Below, one piece after another: positions 19,373 through 28,419 of a stretch of 63,416 nucleotides of DNA. Position 1 is the stretch's first letter, and each line of letters starts with the position of its first letter. Made by a program: the position numbers and the translations under genes. The notes beneath the pieces were generated by a model, which was not told the DNA's origin, ran no database searches, and was given only the letters and a program-made list of their open reading frames with translations. The stretch is from contig NZ_CAJNOB010000003.1 of assembly GCF_905250085.1 (NCBI RefSeq), positions 1-63,416 on the forward strand, in the 5' to 3' direction. Source of the DNA: Candidatus Methylacidithermus pantelleriae. GTDB lineage: Bacteria; Verrucomicrobiota; Verrucomicrobiia; Methylacidiphilales; Methylacidiphilaceae.

Positions 19373-19798
19373 TTAGCGAGTGGGTGGATTCTCTAAGGGA
19401 GGAGCCGCCGGTCCTTGTTGGCCAGCCTGGGAGGGTAAAGGGGGGAAGCTTCTTTGGATTTTCTCAAGCCCTGCCCGCCACTCCGCCATTTTTCCCACGG
19501 TTTTGATCACCACGAACATGGTCAACGCTACGACGAAAAACTGGAGAACCGAGTTGATAAATTGGCCGTATCGGATCGTGACCGGGGCTCCACCTGCGGT
19601 AGCTGTCTTAAGAACAAGCTGTAGGTTTTTAAAATCGACCCCTCCAATGACAAAGCCCAGCGGCGGCATGATCACATCATTCACCAGAGAATCGACCACT
19701 TTGTTAAACGCTGTTCCCACAAGCACCCCAACAGCCATATCCAGAGCATTGCCTCGTGCCACAAACTCTTGAAACTCCCCTATCCACTTAGCTTTCAT
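19373..19798 (-). CDS. mscL: Large-conductance mechanosensitive channel MscL
   Basis: A 141-residue channel that opens under membrane tension to release solutes. The N-terminal helix and TM1 read EFVARGNALDMAVGVLVGTAF, then NDVIMPPLGFVIGGVDF; a periplasmic loop and TM2 (VLQFFVVALTMFVVIKTV) follow, with a charged and proline-rich cytosolic tail. ATG 19798 has AAGGAGA just upstream; a longer frame to 19846 is rejected. The tail (PLPSQAGQQGPAAPP) is longer and richer in Pro than usual. Confidence 0.95.
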   Translation of the reverse strand: MKAKWIGEFQEFVARGNALDMAVGVLVGTAFNKVVDSLVNDVIMPPLGFVIGGVDFKNLQLVLKTATAGGAPVTIRYGQFINSVLQFFVVALTMFVVIKTVGKMAEWRAGLEKIQRSFPPLPSQAGQQGPAAPPLENPPTR

Positions 19799-19887
19799 AT
19801 GATCTCCTTGAATCAGCACGCACACACCTAAGCAGCTTCCTTGCACGATGACTCGCGAGCCTACCCGTCCTCTTACCCTCTTGAGAA

Positions 19888-20121
19888 GTGCTAGACACCA
19901 GTTTTGGAGCTTTTTTCGATCGCACCGATGCGTCCATGTCCTCCTTCACAAAGAAGTTTTCCTTTCCCAAAGGAACTTACCCAGCCATCCCAACTTCATT
20001 CCGCGTAATCCCCCAAGCGCTCTTCGTCACCGAAATCCGCCCCGATGGCTCCGAAGCTCCACCCCTACTTTTGAGGGAAAAAAACGGGCCGCACCAATGG
20101 GAGCTCTTTGTCCAAGCCTAA
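19888..20121 (+). CDS. Small hypothetical protein
   Basis: A 77-residue frame (GTG 19888; an ATG at 19936 would give 61 residues). The C-terminal part looks protein-like, with beta-type segments (QALFVTEIRPDGSE, then LLLREKNGPHQWELFV). No family is recognised and no strong ribosome site is present. It is divergent from mscL and convergent with the zinc-ribbon gene. Confidence 0.35.
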   Translation: MLDTSFGAFFDRTDASMSSFTKKFSFPKGTYPAIPTSFRVIPQALFVTEIRPDGSEAPPLLLREKNGPHQWELFVQA

Positions 20122-20149
20122 CCAGGTCCGACGTTTTCCTTCGGCCTCC

Positions 20150-20389
20150 TTACATATAGTCGGTCATGGAGATAGAACGAGAAGGCCGAGAACCTAAAAT
20201 GCGGGCCTGTTCAACCACTCGTTCTACGGAGCTATCAAACCGGTAACTTCCACAGTTAGGACAGTTTGTCACCTTTGCTCCTACGATCGAATCGCAGCCC
20301 TCACAGACTTTGTAGCTTTCCGGGGAAGCGATAATTTTCTCCGCCCGTTTTTTCCGATCTTCCAGTTCCGGGTCTGCCATGGCTACCAT
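20150..20389 (-). CDS. Small zinc-ribbon protein
   Basis: A 79-residue protein with an acidic/basic N-terminal helix (ADPELEDRKKRAEKIIASPES) and a four-cysteine zinc ribbon: KVCEGCDSI and TNCPNCGSYRF. A strong GGGAGGT lies before the first ATG (20389); a second ATG at 20380 is also possible. Such ribbons often bind nucleic acid or act as adaptors, but no specific family is recognised. Confidence 0.7.
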   Translation of the reverse strand: MVAMADPELEDRKKRAEKIIASPESYKVCEGCDSIVGAKVTNCPNCGSYRFDSSVERVVEQARILGSRPSRSISMTDYM

Positions 20390-20482
20390 AAACCTCCCTT
20401 AGCCCGTCGCCACTGCCTTGTATGACTTGTACGCGTTTTCTACTACTCGTACAAGCGCAGTGTGGAAGAGCCGATCCTCCCC

Positions 20483-22726
20483 TCAGCCCCCTCTTTTGAC
20501 CACCGCTACCTCAGCCGTGCCTTGTCGCTGGACAAAATCAATTCCCACGTCCCCCGCAGGCCTTCTTTCTAGAAAAAGGTCAATCACGCTTTCCCCAACG
20601 GACAAGTTCCGAATTTGCACCTTTTCTAAAAAAGGAGGCAATCGCGGCGCATCAAAAACCACCCTCCTTTCTTCGCCGTGAATCGTCATGCCCAAGCAGG
20701 CTTCCAAAAGATAGAAAACACTAGCAGCTGCCCATGCCTGAGGAACGCAGGCCGACGGATAGAGTGTCGGACCTTCCCCCGGCCGCCTTCGAAACCCGCA
20801 AAAAAGCTCCGGCAACCGGTGCAGATCCATAAATAGGCTAGCATCAAAAAGGCCTGTTAGAATCTTGAGTGTTTCCTCCCGAAAGCCGTACGTAGCAAGT
20901 CCCTTTCCAATCAAAGCATTGTCATGAGGCCACACCGACCCATTGTGATACGACATCGGGTTAAAGCGAGCCTCCGCGCTTCCTATGGTTCGGATCCCCC
21001 AACCCGAAAACATCTCCTCGCTACAGAGCACTTCAGCAACCCTACGAGCCCGATTGGGAGTTGCAATCCCCGCAAATAAAGCGTGCCCGGCATTAGAGCT
21101 TCGCACACAACAAGGACGCTTTTTCCCATCCAAAGCCATCGCATACATGGAAAGCTCGCCGCACCAGAATGCCTGTTCAAACTGCTGCCGCAACCGCTCT
21201 GCGGACTGCTCCAGGCGAATCGATATCTCCTCGTACCCCAAACGCCGAGCGATCCGCCCACCCGCCTGCTTAGCGGCGAATACATATCCCTGGACTTCAC
21301 ACAGCGCGATAGGCCCTTCCGCGAGACGGCCATCGCGATGAAAAATGGCATCCGACGAATCCTTCCAACCCTGGTGCACAAGACCCTTCGGGCTCTCTCG
21401 CAGGTACTCCACAAATCCGTCTCCATCCCGATCCCCATAATGATCCATCCACTCCAAAGCTGCTTGAATGTTTGGCCACAAAGAACGGAGAAAGGCCAAA
21501 TCTCCGGTTCGCTCCAGAAACCGCCCAGCAAGAAGCACAAAGAGCGGGGTAGCATCCACACTCCCGTAATAACGACCAAAGGGAATCTCACCCAAGGCCG
21601 CCATTTCCCCATCTCGCATCTCATGCAAAATCTTGCCCGGTTGGGCATCCCGAGCTGGATCTTCCGCCTGCGCCTGGGTCGCTGCCAAAAACGCCAGCAC
21701 CCCTCGGGCAATGTTTGGATTGACCCAAAGAAGCTCCAGGGCCGTAATAATCCCGTCTCGGCCAAAAGGAGTGCTAAACCATGGGATGCCGGCATGGGGA
21801 TAGGGTCCCTCCGGGGTTTCAGTGATCATCAGATGGATATCCGATAGGGACCGGTTGAGCCAGTCATTGAACTGCTCATTGGAAGTGACTATCTGACAAC
21901 CTGCTTGCTTCCGAGCCGCTACCGTTTCCGTGGCCTCCGAAAGGGCAGCCTCGTAAAAAAGAATCAGCGGACGGGCTTCGTCAACCATGCAAAAGATTGT
22001 AACAAAGATCGTCCACTCCGCTTTCGGCACGAGGCGGCCTTGCCAGACTACCCGGTTGGCCTCAAGACGTTGCGGCGCGGGCCAAAACACCAAGCGCACG
22101 ACCCGCGTAACCCCGTCCAACCCATGATACGTAACACTTACGCTGCCTTCCTCAAGCTTAGGGGGACTGAGAGAACCCCGTCGCTTTCTTTTGAGCCCTC
22201 GGACCTCAAAAAGGTCCACAAAATCAGCTCCGAAAGCATAACCAATTCCAAACGATACAGGGGCTAGGCCGTAATTGGTTACACGAAGCCGTTCAAAGCA
22301 CGCGTGCTTCCATAAAAATCTCGATCGGAACATGTGGAGCGTACCATGACGAACCCACCGGCCGTCCTGCTGCTCCATATCTGGGTTGGTTAAGTCGACA
22401 GCCAGAAGCACATTGTCCTCTTTCACAGTTGAGCTCAAAAGCAAGGGGCGACCCCCTTCCAGTTCCAGTTGCCATTGGGCTAGAAAACGCGTCCCCTTGT
22501 AGTAAAGCCCCTGTTCTCGCACGAGCTCTGGTCGCATGTCGCCAAAGCTATCGGCTACGGCAAACAGGTCCCCGCATTTGAGAACCCTGGATCGCTCTGC
22601 AGCAGCCCCACCCGAAGCACGGATCGAAAACTCGTCGATCATCTCGCCGAGCTCGGGCTCGGAATACGAAGCCAAGCGAATTGCACGCTCTTCCTTAGGG
22701 GACGGCGTTTCGGAAGCCTGCTCCAT
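20483..22726 (-). CDS. Amylo-alpha-1,6-glucosidase (glycogen-debranching family)
   Basis: A 747-residue debranching-type glycosidase. The N-terminal beta-sandwich (about 40-330) carries the typical ADSFGDMRPELVREQGLYYKGTRFL segment. The C-terminal (alpha/alpha)6 barrel has PWFSTPFGRDGIITALELLW, a segment near WKDSSDAIFH, and MSYHNGSVWPHDNALIG. The likely substrate is alpha-1,6-branched glucan. It follows a GT4 glycosyltransferase on the same strand, suggesting a small glucan-metabolism operon. ATG 22726 has AGGGAG about six bases upstream. Confidence 0.87.
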   Translation of the reverse strand: MEQASETPSPKEERAIRLASYSEPELGEMIDEFSIRASGGAAAERSRVLKCGDLFAVADSFGDMRPELVREQGLYYKGTRFLAQWQLELEGGRPLLLSSTVKEDNVLLAVDLTNPDMEQQDGRWVRHGTLHMFRSRFLWKHACFERLRVTNYGLAPVSFGIGYAFGADFVDLFEVRGLKRKRRGSLSPPKLEEGSVSVTYHGLDGVTRVVRLVFWPAPQRLEANRVVWQGRLVPKAEWTIFVTIFCMVDEARPLILFYEAALSEATETVAARKQAGCQIVTSNEQFNDWLNRSLSDIHLMITETPEGPYPHAGIPWFSTPFGRDGIITALELLWVNPNIARGVLAFLAATQAQAEDPARDAQPGKILHEMRDGEMAALGEIPFGRYYGSVDATPLFVLLAGRFLERTGDLAFLRSLWPNIQAALEWMDHYGDRDGDGFVEYLRESPKGLVHQGWKDSSDAIFHRDGRLAEGPIALCEVQGYVFAAKQAGGRIARRLGYEEISIRLEQSAERLRQQFEQAFWCGELSMYAMALDGKKRPCCVRSSNAGHALFAGIATPNRARRVAEVLCSEEMFSGWGIRTIGSAEARFNPMSYHNGSVWPHDNALIGKGLATYGFREETLKILTGLFDASLFMDLHRLPELFCGFRRRPGEGPTLYPSACVPQAWAAASVFYLLEACLGMTIHGEERRVVFDAPRLPPFLEKVQIRNLSVGESVIDLFLERRPAGDVGIDFVQRQGTAEVAVVKRGG

Positions 22727-22835
22727 GGAAGCTCCCTGTTGGCAAAACCCCTCCCGCCTTACCCAAGCCCATCGGACGGCAATCGAATGGCTCCTTCGTT
22801 AAGCCTTTCTGGCTTGCTGTCGATTCGCCTCTTTG

Positions 22836-23918
22836 CTAGGCGGCAACCTTTACCTTCACCGGACCCACCGGACCCAGGCCATCGCGACTTTCCAAAGCCT
22901 GTGTGACCCTTTGGTAAAGATTCAGATAGTCCAGGGCCATTCGCTCAGCAGTAAACCGACGTTCAAACACACGACGGCACTCAACCCGGGAAATCCGGTC
23001 GACCTTAGCAACCGCCTTTACGGCACCTTCCACATCCTCCACGATCCAGCCGGTCACACCGTCCTCCATCACTTCCGGAACCGAACCTCGCCGAAAAGCG
23101 ATCACCGGTGTGCCACAAGCCATTGCTTCGATCATAACCAAACCAAAAGGCTCAGGCCAATCAATGGGGAAAAGAAGGGCATAGGCCTTGCCCAAAAACT
23201 CATTCTTATCCTTTTGCCCGATTTCTCCCAGAAACTCAACCATAGGCTCCCGGAGAAGCGGACGAATTTTTTGTTGGTAATACTCACGGTCAGCCGGATC
23301 TACCTTCGCTGCAATTTTCAGGGGCATGCCCGCTCTCCGAGCGATTTCAATGGCCCGATCCACCCCTTTTTCGGGAGAAATCCGCCCTAAAAACGCTAGG
23401 TATTCCCCGCAAGAAAACTCTGGCCGATACAAGTCCTCTGGCAAGCCGTGATAAACAGTCCCCAGCCAGTTGAGCCAAGACAACGGTTTACGTTGTGCAT
23501 GGGAAATAGAAACAACTGGCATTTCACAGTAGGTACGGTATAACGGGACCAAGTCCGGGATGTCTAGCCTCCCATGGAGCGTCGTCAGATTAGGCATCCA
23601 GCGTCTGCGCAAAAGAGGAAAATGAAAGTAATCAATATGAAAGTGAACCACGTCAAAGGAATCAATCTGAGAAAAGACCGTCTCTACGAGCACCACAATG
23701 TGTGCGTATCGATCGACGCAATTAGGATCCAATCGAAGACCCATAGGGCAAATCGGGACTAATCTGGCCGAGGTTACAGAGTCCCCAGTTGCGAAGAGAG
23801 TAACCTCATGCCCTAACCGTACCAATTCCTCGGTAAGATACGATACAATTCGTTCAGTCCCGCCATAAGCCACGGGAGGAACGCTTTCAAAAAGCGGGGC
23901 CACCTGTGCAATCCTCAT
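22836..23918 (-). CDS. GT4-family glycosyltransferase
   Basis: A 360-residue retaining glycosyltransferase of the GT-B fold. The N-terminal domain opens MRIAQVAPL and has PVAYGGTERIVSYL. The C-terminal nucleotide-sugar domain has FLGRISPEKGVDRAI and PEPFGLVMIEAMACGTPVIA, with the family E-x7-E motif. ATG 23918 is preceded by AAGGGGGAAAGGG; the frame continues upstream but only through the promoter region. With the downstream debranching enzyme it may make or remodel a glucan. The acceptor is unknown. Confidence 0.87.
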   Translation of the reverse strand: MRIAQVAPLFESVPPVAYGGTERIVSYLTEELVRLGHEVTLFATGDSVTSARLVPICPMGLRLDPNCVDRYAHIVVLVETVFSQIDSFDVVHFHIDYFHFPLLRRRWMPNLTTLHGRLDIPDLVPLYRTYCEMPVVSISHAQRKPLSWLNWLGTVYHGLPEDLYRPEFSCGEYLAFLGRISPEKGVDRAIEIARRAGMPLKIAAKVDPADREYYQQKIRPLLREPMVEFLGEIGQKDKNEFLGKAYALLFPIDWPEPFGLVMIEAMACGTPVIAFRRGSVPEVMEDGVTGWIVEDVEGAVKAVAKVDRISRVECRRVFERRFTAERMALDYLNLYQRVTQALESRDGLGPVGPVKVKVAA

Positions 23919-24004
23919 CCCTTTCCCCCTTTGTAAACCAATGAACACAACCAGAGACCAAACTCTGTGCCTTCCTGAAGGAAGGCCCAAACCGTTTGTT
24001 TTAC

Positions 24005-24033
24005 ATTTTATGAAAAAAAAAAGACTCTTGCAA
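24005..24033 (-). promoter_or_regulatory. Sigma-70-type promoter for the GT4/debranching operon
   Basis: Read on the minus strand, TTGCAA (24033-24028) and TAAAAT (24010-24005) are separated by exactly 17 bases. This puts the transcript start near 23998, about 80 bases before the ATG at 23918. The -35 lies inside the dyad at 24028-24045. Confidence 0.55.
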
Positions 24034-24045
24034 GTATTCTTGCAA
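24028..24045. promoter_or_regulatory. 18-bp dyad in the divergent promoter region (possible operator)
   Basis: TTGCAAG-TATT-CTTGCAA is a perfect inverted repeat, 7+4+7. Its left arm supplies the -35 of the leftward promoter. Its right arm TTGCAA (24040-24045) sits 17 bases before TAATTG (24063-24068), a possible -10 for the rightward SOD gene. A regulator bound here could control both directions. Confidence 0.4.
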
Positions 24046-24125
24046 CTGCCTAAGAATTGCTTTAATTGTTGTGACATCCTGGAAAAGGCTTCCGTAGTCC
24101 TCGGAAAGGACAAGCAAAGGGGTCC

Positions 24126-24752
24126 ATGATCGCCATCGCTATTGACCGAGCTGCTCAATTTCGTGCCCAAATGCAGGGGATAACCGCTCGTCTTCCTTCC
24201 GAGCTGGTCGATAGCCACCTCGCCCTCTACAGCTCCTACGTGCAAGAAGCCAATCGATTATGGGAAGAACTGCACGCTCTGTCGCACCCGCCTCACGTAG
24301 AAAAGGCGGCGGTCCCCGTTTCCGAAAGCCTGGCAGAAAAAAAACTCCGTTTGGCAGAGACGCTGGCCGCCGTACGGAACCACGAAACCTATTTTGGCAT
24401 GCTAGGGAGAAGTCCCGAGGACCAGCGAGGCCCAGGGGGGAAGCTTCAAGCTTTTCTTTGCCGCGATTTTGGCTCGGTGGATAACTACAAGGCAGATTTG
24501 TATGCGAGCGCGCTTGCGGCGTCCTCCGGCTGGGCTTGGACGGTGCTGGACCACGTTTCCGGTAAGCTTTTCAATTTCATGAGCGTGTCGGAAAGCGGCC
24601 CCATCCTTTGGCATGTTACCCCGATCGTGGCACTGGACATGAACCCGCACGCTAGAGGGGAGATCTTTAGTGACCCCCAAGAATACCTGGATGCAATCTG
24701 GGAGATCATCGACTGGGAGCAAGTCGAGCGTAGGCTGCCACGAGGTGCTTAG
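24126..24752 (+). CDS. Divergent Fe/Mn superoxide dismutase family protein
   Basis: A 208-residue homologue of Fe/Mn-SOD. The four expected metal ligands can be placed at His31 (DSHLALY), His86 (RNHETYF), Asp171 and His175 (LDMNPHA), and the core motif SGWAWTV is present. Several usually conserved active-site residues differ: the Gln before NH is Ala, the Mn-type Gln position is Glu (SESGP), and the Trp of DVWEHAY is Asn. It may be a true but unusual SOD or a metal protein with another role. ATG 24126 follows AAAGGGG. No signal peptide is seen. Confidence 0.75.
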   Translation: MIAIAIDRAAQFRAQMQGITARLPSELVDSHLALYSSYVQEANRLWEELHALSHPPHVEKAAVPVSESLAEKKLRLAETLAAVRNHETYFGMLGRSPEDQRGPGGKLQAFLCRDFGSVDNYKADLYASALAASSGWAWTVLDHVSGKLFNFMSVSESGPILWHVTPIVALDMNPHARGEIFSDPQEYLDAIWEIIDWEQVERRLPRGA

Positions 24753-25187
24753 AAAAGCCTACCAGATGAAAAGGGCCGTACGGCCCAGTGGACCTCAAGA
24801 CGGGGCGCCTGGTGTGGCCCGTTTGGATCCAGTGTCTCCACTGACACCGAATGATCCTTTTGGCAATGTACCGAAGACTACCCCCATTTTTGCGAAACGG
24901 GCAACAAAAGAAGCTACCTTAGCACATGGGGCGGTCTTGGGAGGAGGCGCGGACCTAATAGGATTTGGCCAGCAAAAACTGGGTAACACCACCTAGAGAG
25001 GCGAAAAACGCATTTCGGTTTGTCTACCCCCATGCCACTTTTTTCTTAAAATGGGCTGCACGAGGATACGCACCTCGGAAGTGGGGGCAAGTGGTGCCCA
25101 TTACCTGTGGAATACCAACTGCTGGGCCTTCGCTCCCCATGCCGTGTTCATTGCTCCCGCAGGTTGAAAGATTTGGCTCTCCTTTCC
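24753..25187. other. Gene-free stretch with a 14-bp palindrome
   Basis: No gene is supported. A perfect palindrome GGGCCGTACGGCCC lies at 24773-24786, just after the SOD stop; it could fold in RNA but has no T-run, so a terminator role is uncertain. The rest holds nothing recognisable. Confidence 0.4.
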
Positions 25188-26051
25188 TCATCCAGAAAGA
25201 GTCGGATCGCCCAGCCGAATTCGCCATTGATTGAGTTCACGAAGGATCAGCGATCCCACCAAAAGGCCTACCTGAAGGAGCACAATAACCGCTCCCGTCG
25301 GTAGATTCGTCTTTTGCGAAACCCATGCGCCGACCAAAGTTGCCAGGCTTCCGATCAAGACCGAACCAACAAGAGTGACTCGAAAGCTCCGGGCCAGAAG
25401 TCTAGCGGTGCTAGCCGGGATCACCAAAAGGGCTGTCACAAGTAAGGCTCCGGCCATGCGAAGGGTTATTCCAATCACAAGTCCGACTCCCAGAGCCAAG
25501 AGCCGATCAACTCGGCGTGCGGGAATTCCATCAGCAATGGCTAGCTCCTGATTCAGAGCGGAAAGCGTGAGCGGTCCCAACCACCGAAGGACTCCCCAGA
25601 AACTTGCGACTGAGAGAATCCAGCAAATCACTTGATCCTTCCAATCGGTCTGTTCGATGGCTCCGAAAAGCCATTTCTCAAGTGTTTCGGGCCCGGCTAC
25701 GCGATGCAAGACGGTTACCCCCAAAGCTACGCTACCCGTGAAACAAAAAGCGATAACGGTATCTGGACGCAGATCGGTTTTCTCTACCAGCCACTGCACC
25801 AGGAATGCAAGGCCGAGGCAAAAGCTTACAAAAAAGATTTGGAGAATCCAGCTTCGTTCTTCTCCTCCTTGCCCGAATACCCAGCGTTGGACAACAAGGC
25901 CCACCGCTACTCCCGCTAACGCTGCATGGGCGATGGCGTCAGCCAAAAAAGCCATCCCGCGTGTGGTCACAAACACCCCTAACAGGGCACAAGTGGCACC
26001 GATTAGAAACGCAACCCCCAGCTGTCCTACATCCCAACCTACTGCTTGCAT
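25188..26051 (-). CDS. znuB: Zinc/manganese-type ABC transporter permease (ZnuB family)
   Basis: A 287-residue integral membrane protein of the ABC-3 family with about eight helices. It includes LLGVFVTTRGMAFLADAIAHAALAG, the family signature around the metal path, and RMAGALLVTALLVIPASTARLL. The partner ATPase gene is upstream and overlaps or abuts it. An earlier ATG at 26108 adds a non-hydrophobic stretch encoded over the end of znuC, so the start at 26051 is preferred. The matching binding-protein gene (znuA) is decayed. Confidence 0.85.
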   Translation of the reverse strand: MQAVGWDVGQLGVAFLIGATCALLGVFVTTRGMAFLADAIAHAALAGVAVGLVVQRWVFGQGGEERSWILQIFFVSFCLGLAFLVQWLVEKTDLRPDTVIAFCFTGSVALGVTVLHRVAGPETLEKWLFGAIEQTDWKDQVICWILSVASFWGVLRWLGPLTLSALNQELAIADGIPARRVDRLLALGVGLVIGITLRMAGALLVTALLVIPASTARLLARSFRVTLVGSVLIGSLATLVGAWVSQKTNLPTGAVIVLLQVGLLVGSLILRELNQWRIRLGDPTLSG

Positions 26052-26079
26052 TGATCCGGCTTTTTGGTCCTGGAGACGC

Positions 26080-26829
26080 CTAGCCAAGCGCCCCGATCCT
26101 GCGCCCATACACTTTGGCCAGGTTGTCCTCTTTTAGTACCTCGGAAGGTGTGCCCTGGCAGCACAATGTACGGTTCAGGCAGTAAATCCGGTCAGAAATG
26201 TGATGGACCAGGTGGAGATCATGAGAAACTAAAAGTGTCGCCACCCCTTCCTCTTCCCGAAGCTGGGCCAGCACCTCCCCGAGGTCCTTTTGGCTACCCG
26301 GTCCCATACCACTAAAGGGCTCATCCAGAAGCAAAAGACCCGGCCTTTTTGCCAATACCGAGGCCAAGAGAACCAGCTGAAGTTCGCCTCCTGATAGCTC
26401 GTTGAGGGTCCGCTCGGCCAGATAGCCAACTCCCAATTTTTCCAGCGACTGCTTCCAACGATCATCGAAAGCGAGCGGCTGGAAGAGCGAAAATGCCTGG
26501 GGCGCCAGTCGCAAAGAAAGGAACTCTCTTACCTTTATAGGAAGGCTCCGATCCATCTTGACCCCTTGGGGAAGGTAACCCAGTGTGATTTCTTTTCCCC
26601 ACTCGATCCTGCCGGAAAACGGAGGCAAAATCCCTGCAATGCATTTGAGAAGTGCCGACTTGCCAGCACCGTTGGGACCGATGAGGCTTACGATTTCACC
26701 CGGATAGAGTTCAAAAGACACATCTTCAAAGGCGACAAAGGAACGATAGCCTCCAGTCAGATGTGCTAGCCTTAGCACATATTCAAAGGAACCAGAAGGA
26801 CGCCGTCCGACCGAAACGTTTCGAATCAT
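26080..26829 (-). CDS. znuC: Zinc/manganese-type ABC transporter ATPase (ZnuC family)
   Basis: A 249-residue ABC ATPase. The Walker A motif is GPNGAGKSALL, the Q-loop is in GYLPQGV, the signature is NELSGGE, Walker B is LLLLDEPFSG, and the switch His is in VSHDLH. It resembles the metal-uptake ATPases (ZnuC/MntB), which agrees with the ABC-3 permease downstream. Its ATG overlaps the last reading frame of the decayed znuA as ATGA, a relic of normal coupling. Confidence 0.87.
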   Translation of the reverse strand: MIRNVSVGRRPSGSFEYVLRLAHLTGGYRSFVAFEDVSFELYPGEIVSLIGPNGAGKSALLKCIAGILPPFSGRIEWGKEITLGYLPQGVKMDRSLPIKVREFLSLRLAPQAFSLFQPLAFDDRWKQSLEKLGVGYLAERTLNELSGGELQLVLLASVLAKRPGLLLLDEPFSGMGPGSQKDLGEVLAQLREEEGVATLLVSHDLHLVHHISDRIYCLNRTLCCQGTPSEVLKEDNLAKVYGRRIGALG

Positions 26830-27694
26830 GGGTAAAAAGCCTTACTCGGAAGGGACCTCACTTGCTTGTCCAAAGAGGTAACCGGAACTGAAAGCTTTCG
26901 CCGTGTCATGTCTTCACAAACTCCCGGGTAAGACGAACCCAATCCCATGGGTCCAGAAATCCCACCTTGGCTCCCGTTACCTCGGCATCCCGTGGCCCTT
27001 GCTCCTGAAAATGCCGGGTAGAGCAAAAATCGCCCAAATCGATCGATCCCCCATGCCAGTAGCTACCCCTCGCACATCCCGCTTCGGGTAGAGGGGAACC
27101 GCTTATATCTTGAAGGACGCTTAGAATATGAAGGCCGTAGCGACTGATTCGACATCCAAGCGGCGGATGCTGACTAACGAGTGCTGGGTCTGGAACAGCG
27201 CTTACATCGGACCGGTAGCGCCCATCAAGCTCGAGCCGCCATCCGATATACGGATGAGCTCTCTTGTCATGTTCGGCCGTAGGAGATGGATCCGATCGCC
27301 CGAGTTTTTTTGAAATCAAACCCACCATCCTGGCAGCAGCCAACAGAGCAAGCCATGCGTGCACACCAGCCCCTTTTGCGTGCGCCCTGCCCCCCCAACG
27401 CAGTTGCCCGCAGCAATGCCCAACCGGTATAAAGCGTTCAATCCAAGGGTTTCGGTGCAGCGCCTCAACCCCCAAGCCCTGGCAGACGAGAAACGAATGC
27501 CAGAGAAGTTTTCGAGGGTAGCTTCCAGAATCCCCCCACTGGTGGAGGTCAGTTCCCAGGGAGGCTAGGAGTTCTACGTCCAGTCGAGGCCCTCCTACCG
27601 TGGCGACCAAAGAATAGACCGCGACTGGCAACCGGCTTTCGCCAAGCTTCTGGACGCTCTGCCAAGCGTTCGCTGCAAAAAAAAGCCCAAGCAT
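26826..27694 (-). pseudogene. znuA: Decayed znuA-like metal-binding protein gene
   Basis: Remnant of the substrate-binding protein of the znuBC transporter. One frame stays open from 27844 to 26906, but the homology changes frame. In that frame one sees a leader (MLGLFFAANAWQ), VGGPRLDVELLASLGTDLHQW (compare the GTDPHEW metal motif), AWLALLAAARMVGLISKKLG, ISRYGLHILSVLQDISGS and VTGAKVGFLDP. Between about 27010 and 27090 the family-like sequence lies in another frame (DRSIWAIFALPGIFRS). After FLDP the C-terminus moves again (MGLGSSYPGVCEDM) and ends at the ATGA shared with znuC. At least three frame changes make a functional product unlikely. Confidence 0.72.
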
Positions 27695-28419
27695 AGTGTT
27701 CGAAACCCTCGTGAGACTTGTGATACTTGAGAACGAATTGTCATACTTCTCTCCGACGAAGCTGTCAAACAAGACTCCACGCTTGCTCTGGGTGAATTGA
27801 CCCCTGCATGCTAGGACCCAAACGAAGGTGGGTGGGGCGGGCAAAAGAGGCTCGTTGGTTCATAAAAAGTGGGCTACACTTCTTGCACCTCGCCCTACGC
27901 CAAGGATACCCATGACCACGGGTCCAAAGAAGGCGAGCCGGCAAAGACAACTCCTTGATTCCGACCGACTCGCGTCTGGAGGCCTTCTGGAACCCTCGAA
28001 CCCGCTCTATCGCGAGCTTTGGGATCCGTTCCCGAACTTCTTATGTCCCTCCATCAGCCTCTGACCAGAATACCGACCGGCAACCGTTGCCATCGCCGCT
28101 ATGATTGTCCGAAGACCCCTTGCAACCGGCTTCTGCAAAGCCATGCAATTGACCCAGTCTCGCCAAAAGGACGACTCCGAGGGATGCCACGAAACTTCGA
28201 TACACTCGCGCTCAAACACCCAATCGAAAAGCCGGTCCGAGCCACTCGTGCGAAGGCCTCTCCCCTCCATCGCCCCGCGAGCTCGTTTCGATCCGAGGCG
28301 GCCCTAGCCCAAAGAACAACCATTCTCCATCTGGGTATTCGCCGATTGTTCCAGCAATGGCTCTCACTCTTTCCGCATCAAAATCGGCTCGTTGGCCCTC
28401 GCTTACCCCACAAACCCTC
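27695..28419. other. Gene-free stretch between znuA remnant and nuoH
   Basis: No gene is supported. The stretch is about as long as nuoI and occupies the place where nuoI normally follows nuoH, but no CxxCxxCxxxCP ferredoxin motif was found on either strand. Several short frames exist on both strands without family features. Confidence 0.5.

Noticed and set aside
26906-27844. An intact 312-residue novel protein
   Set aside because: The product mixes ZnuA-like pieces with foreign-frame sequence; it is better explained as a decayed znuA.
27845-28419. A nuoI gene in the expected place after nuoH
   Set aside because: No CxxCxxCxxxCP ferredoxin motifs were found in any frame.
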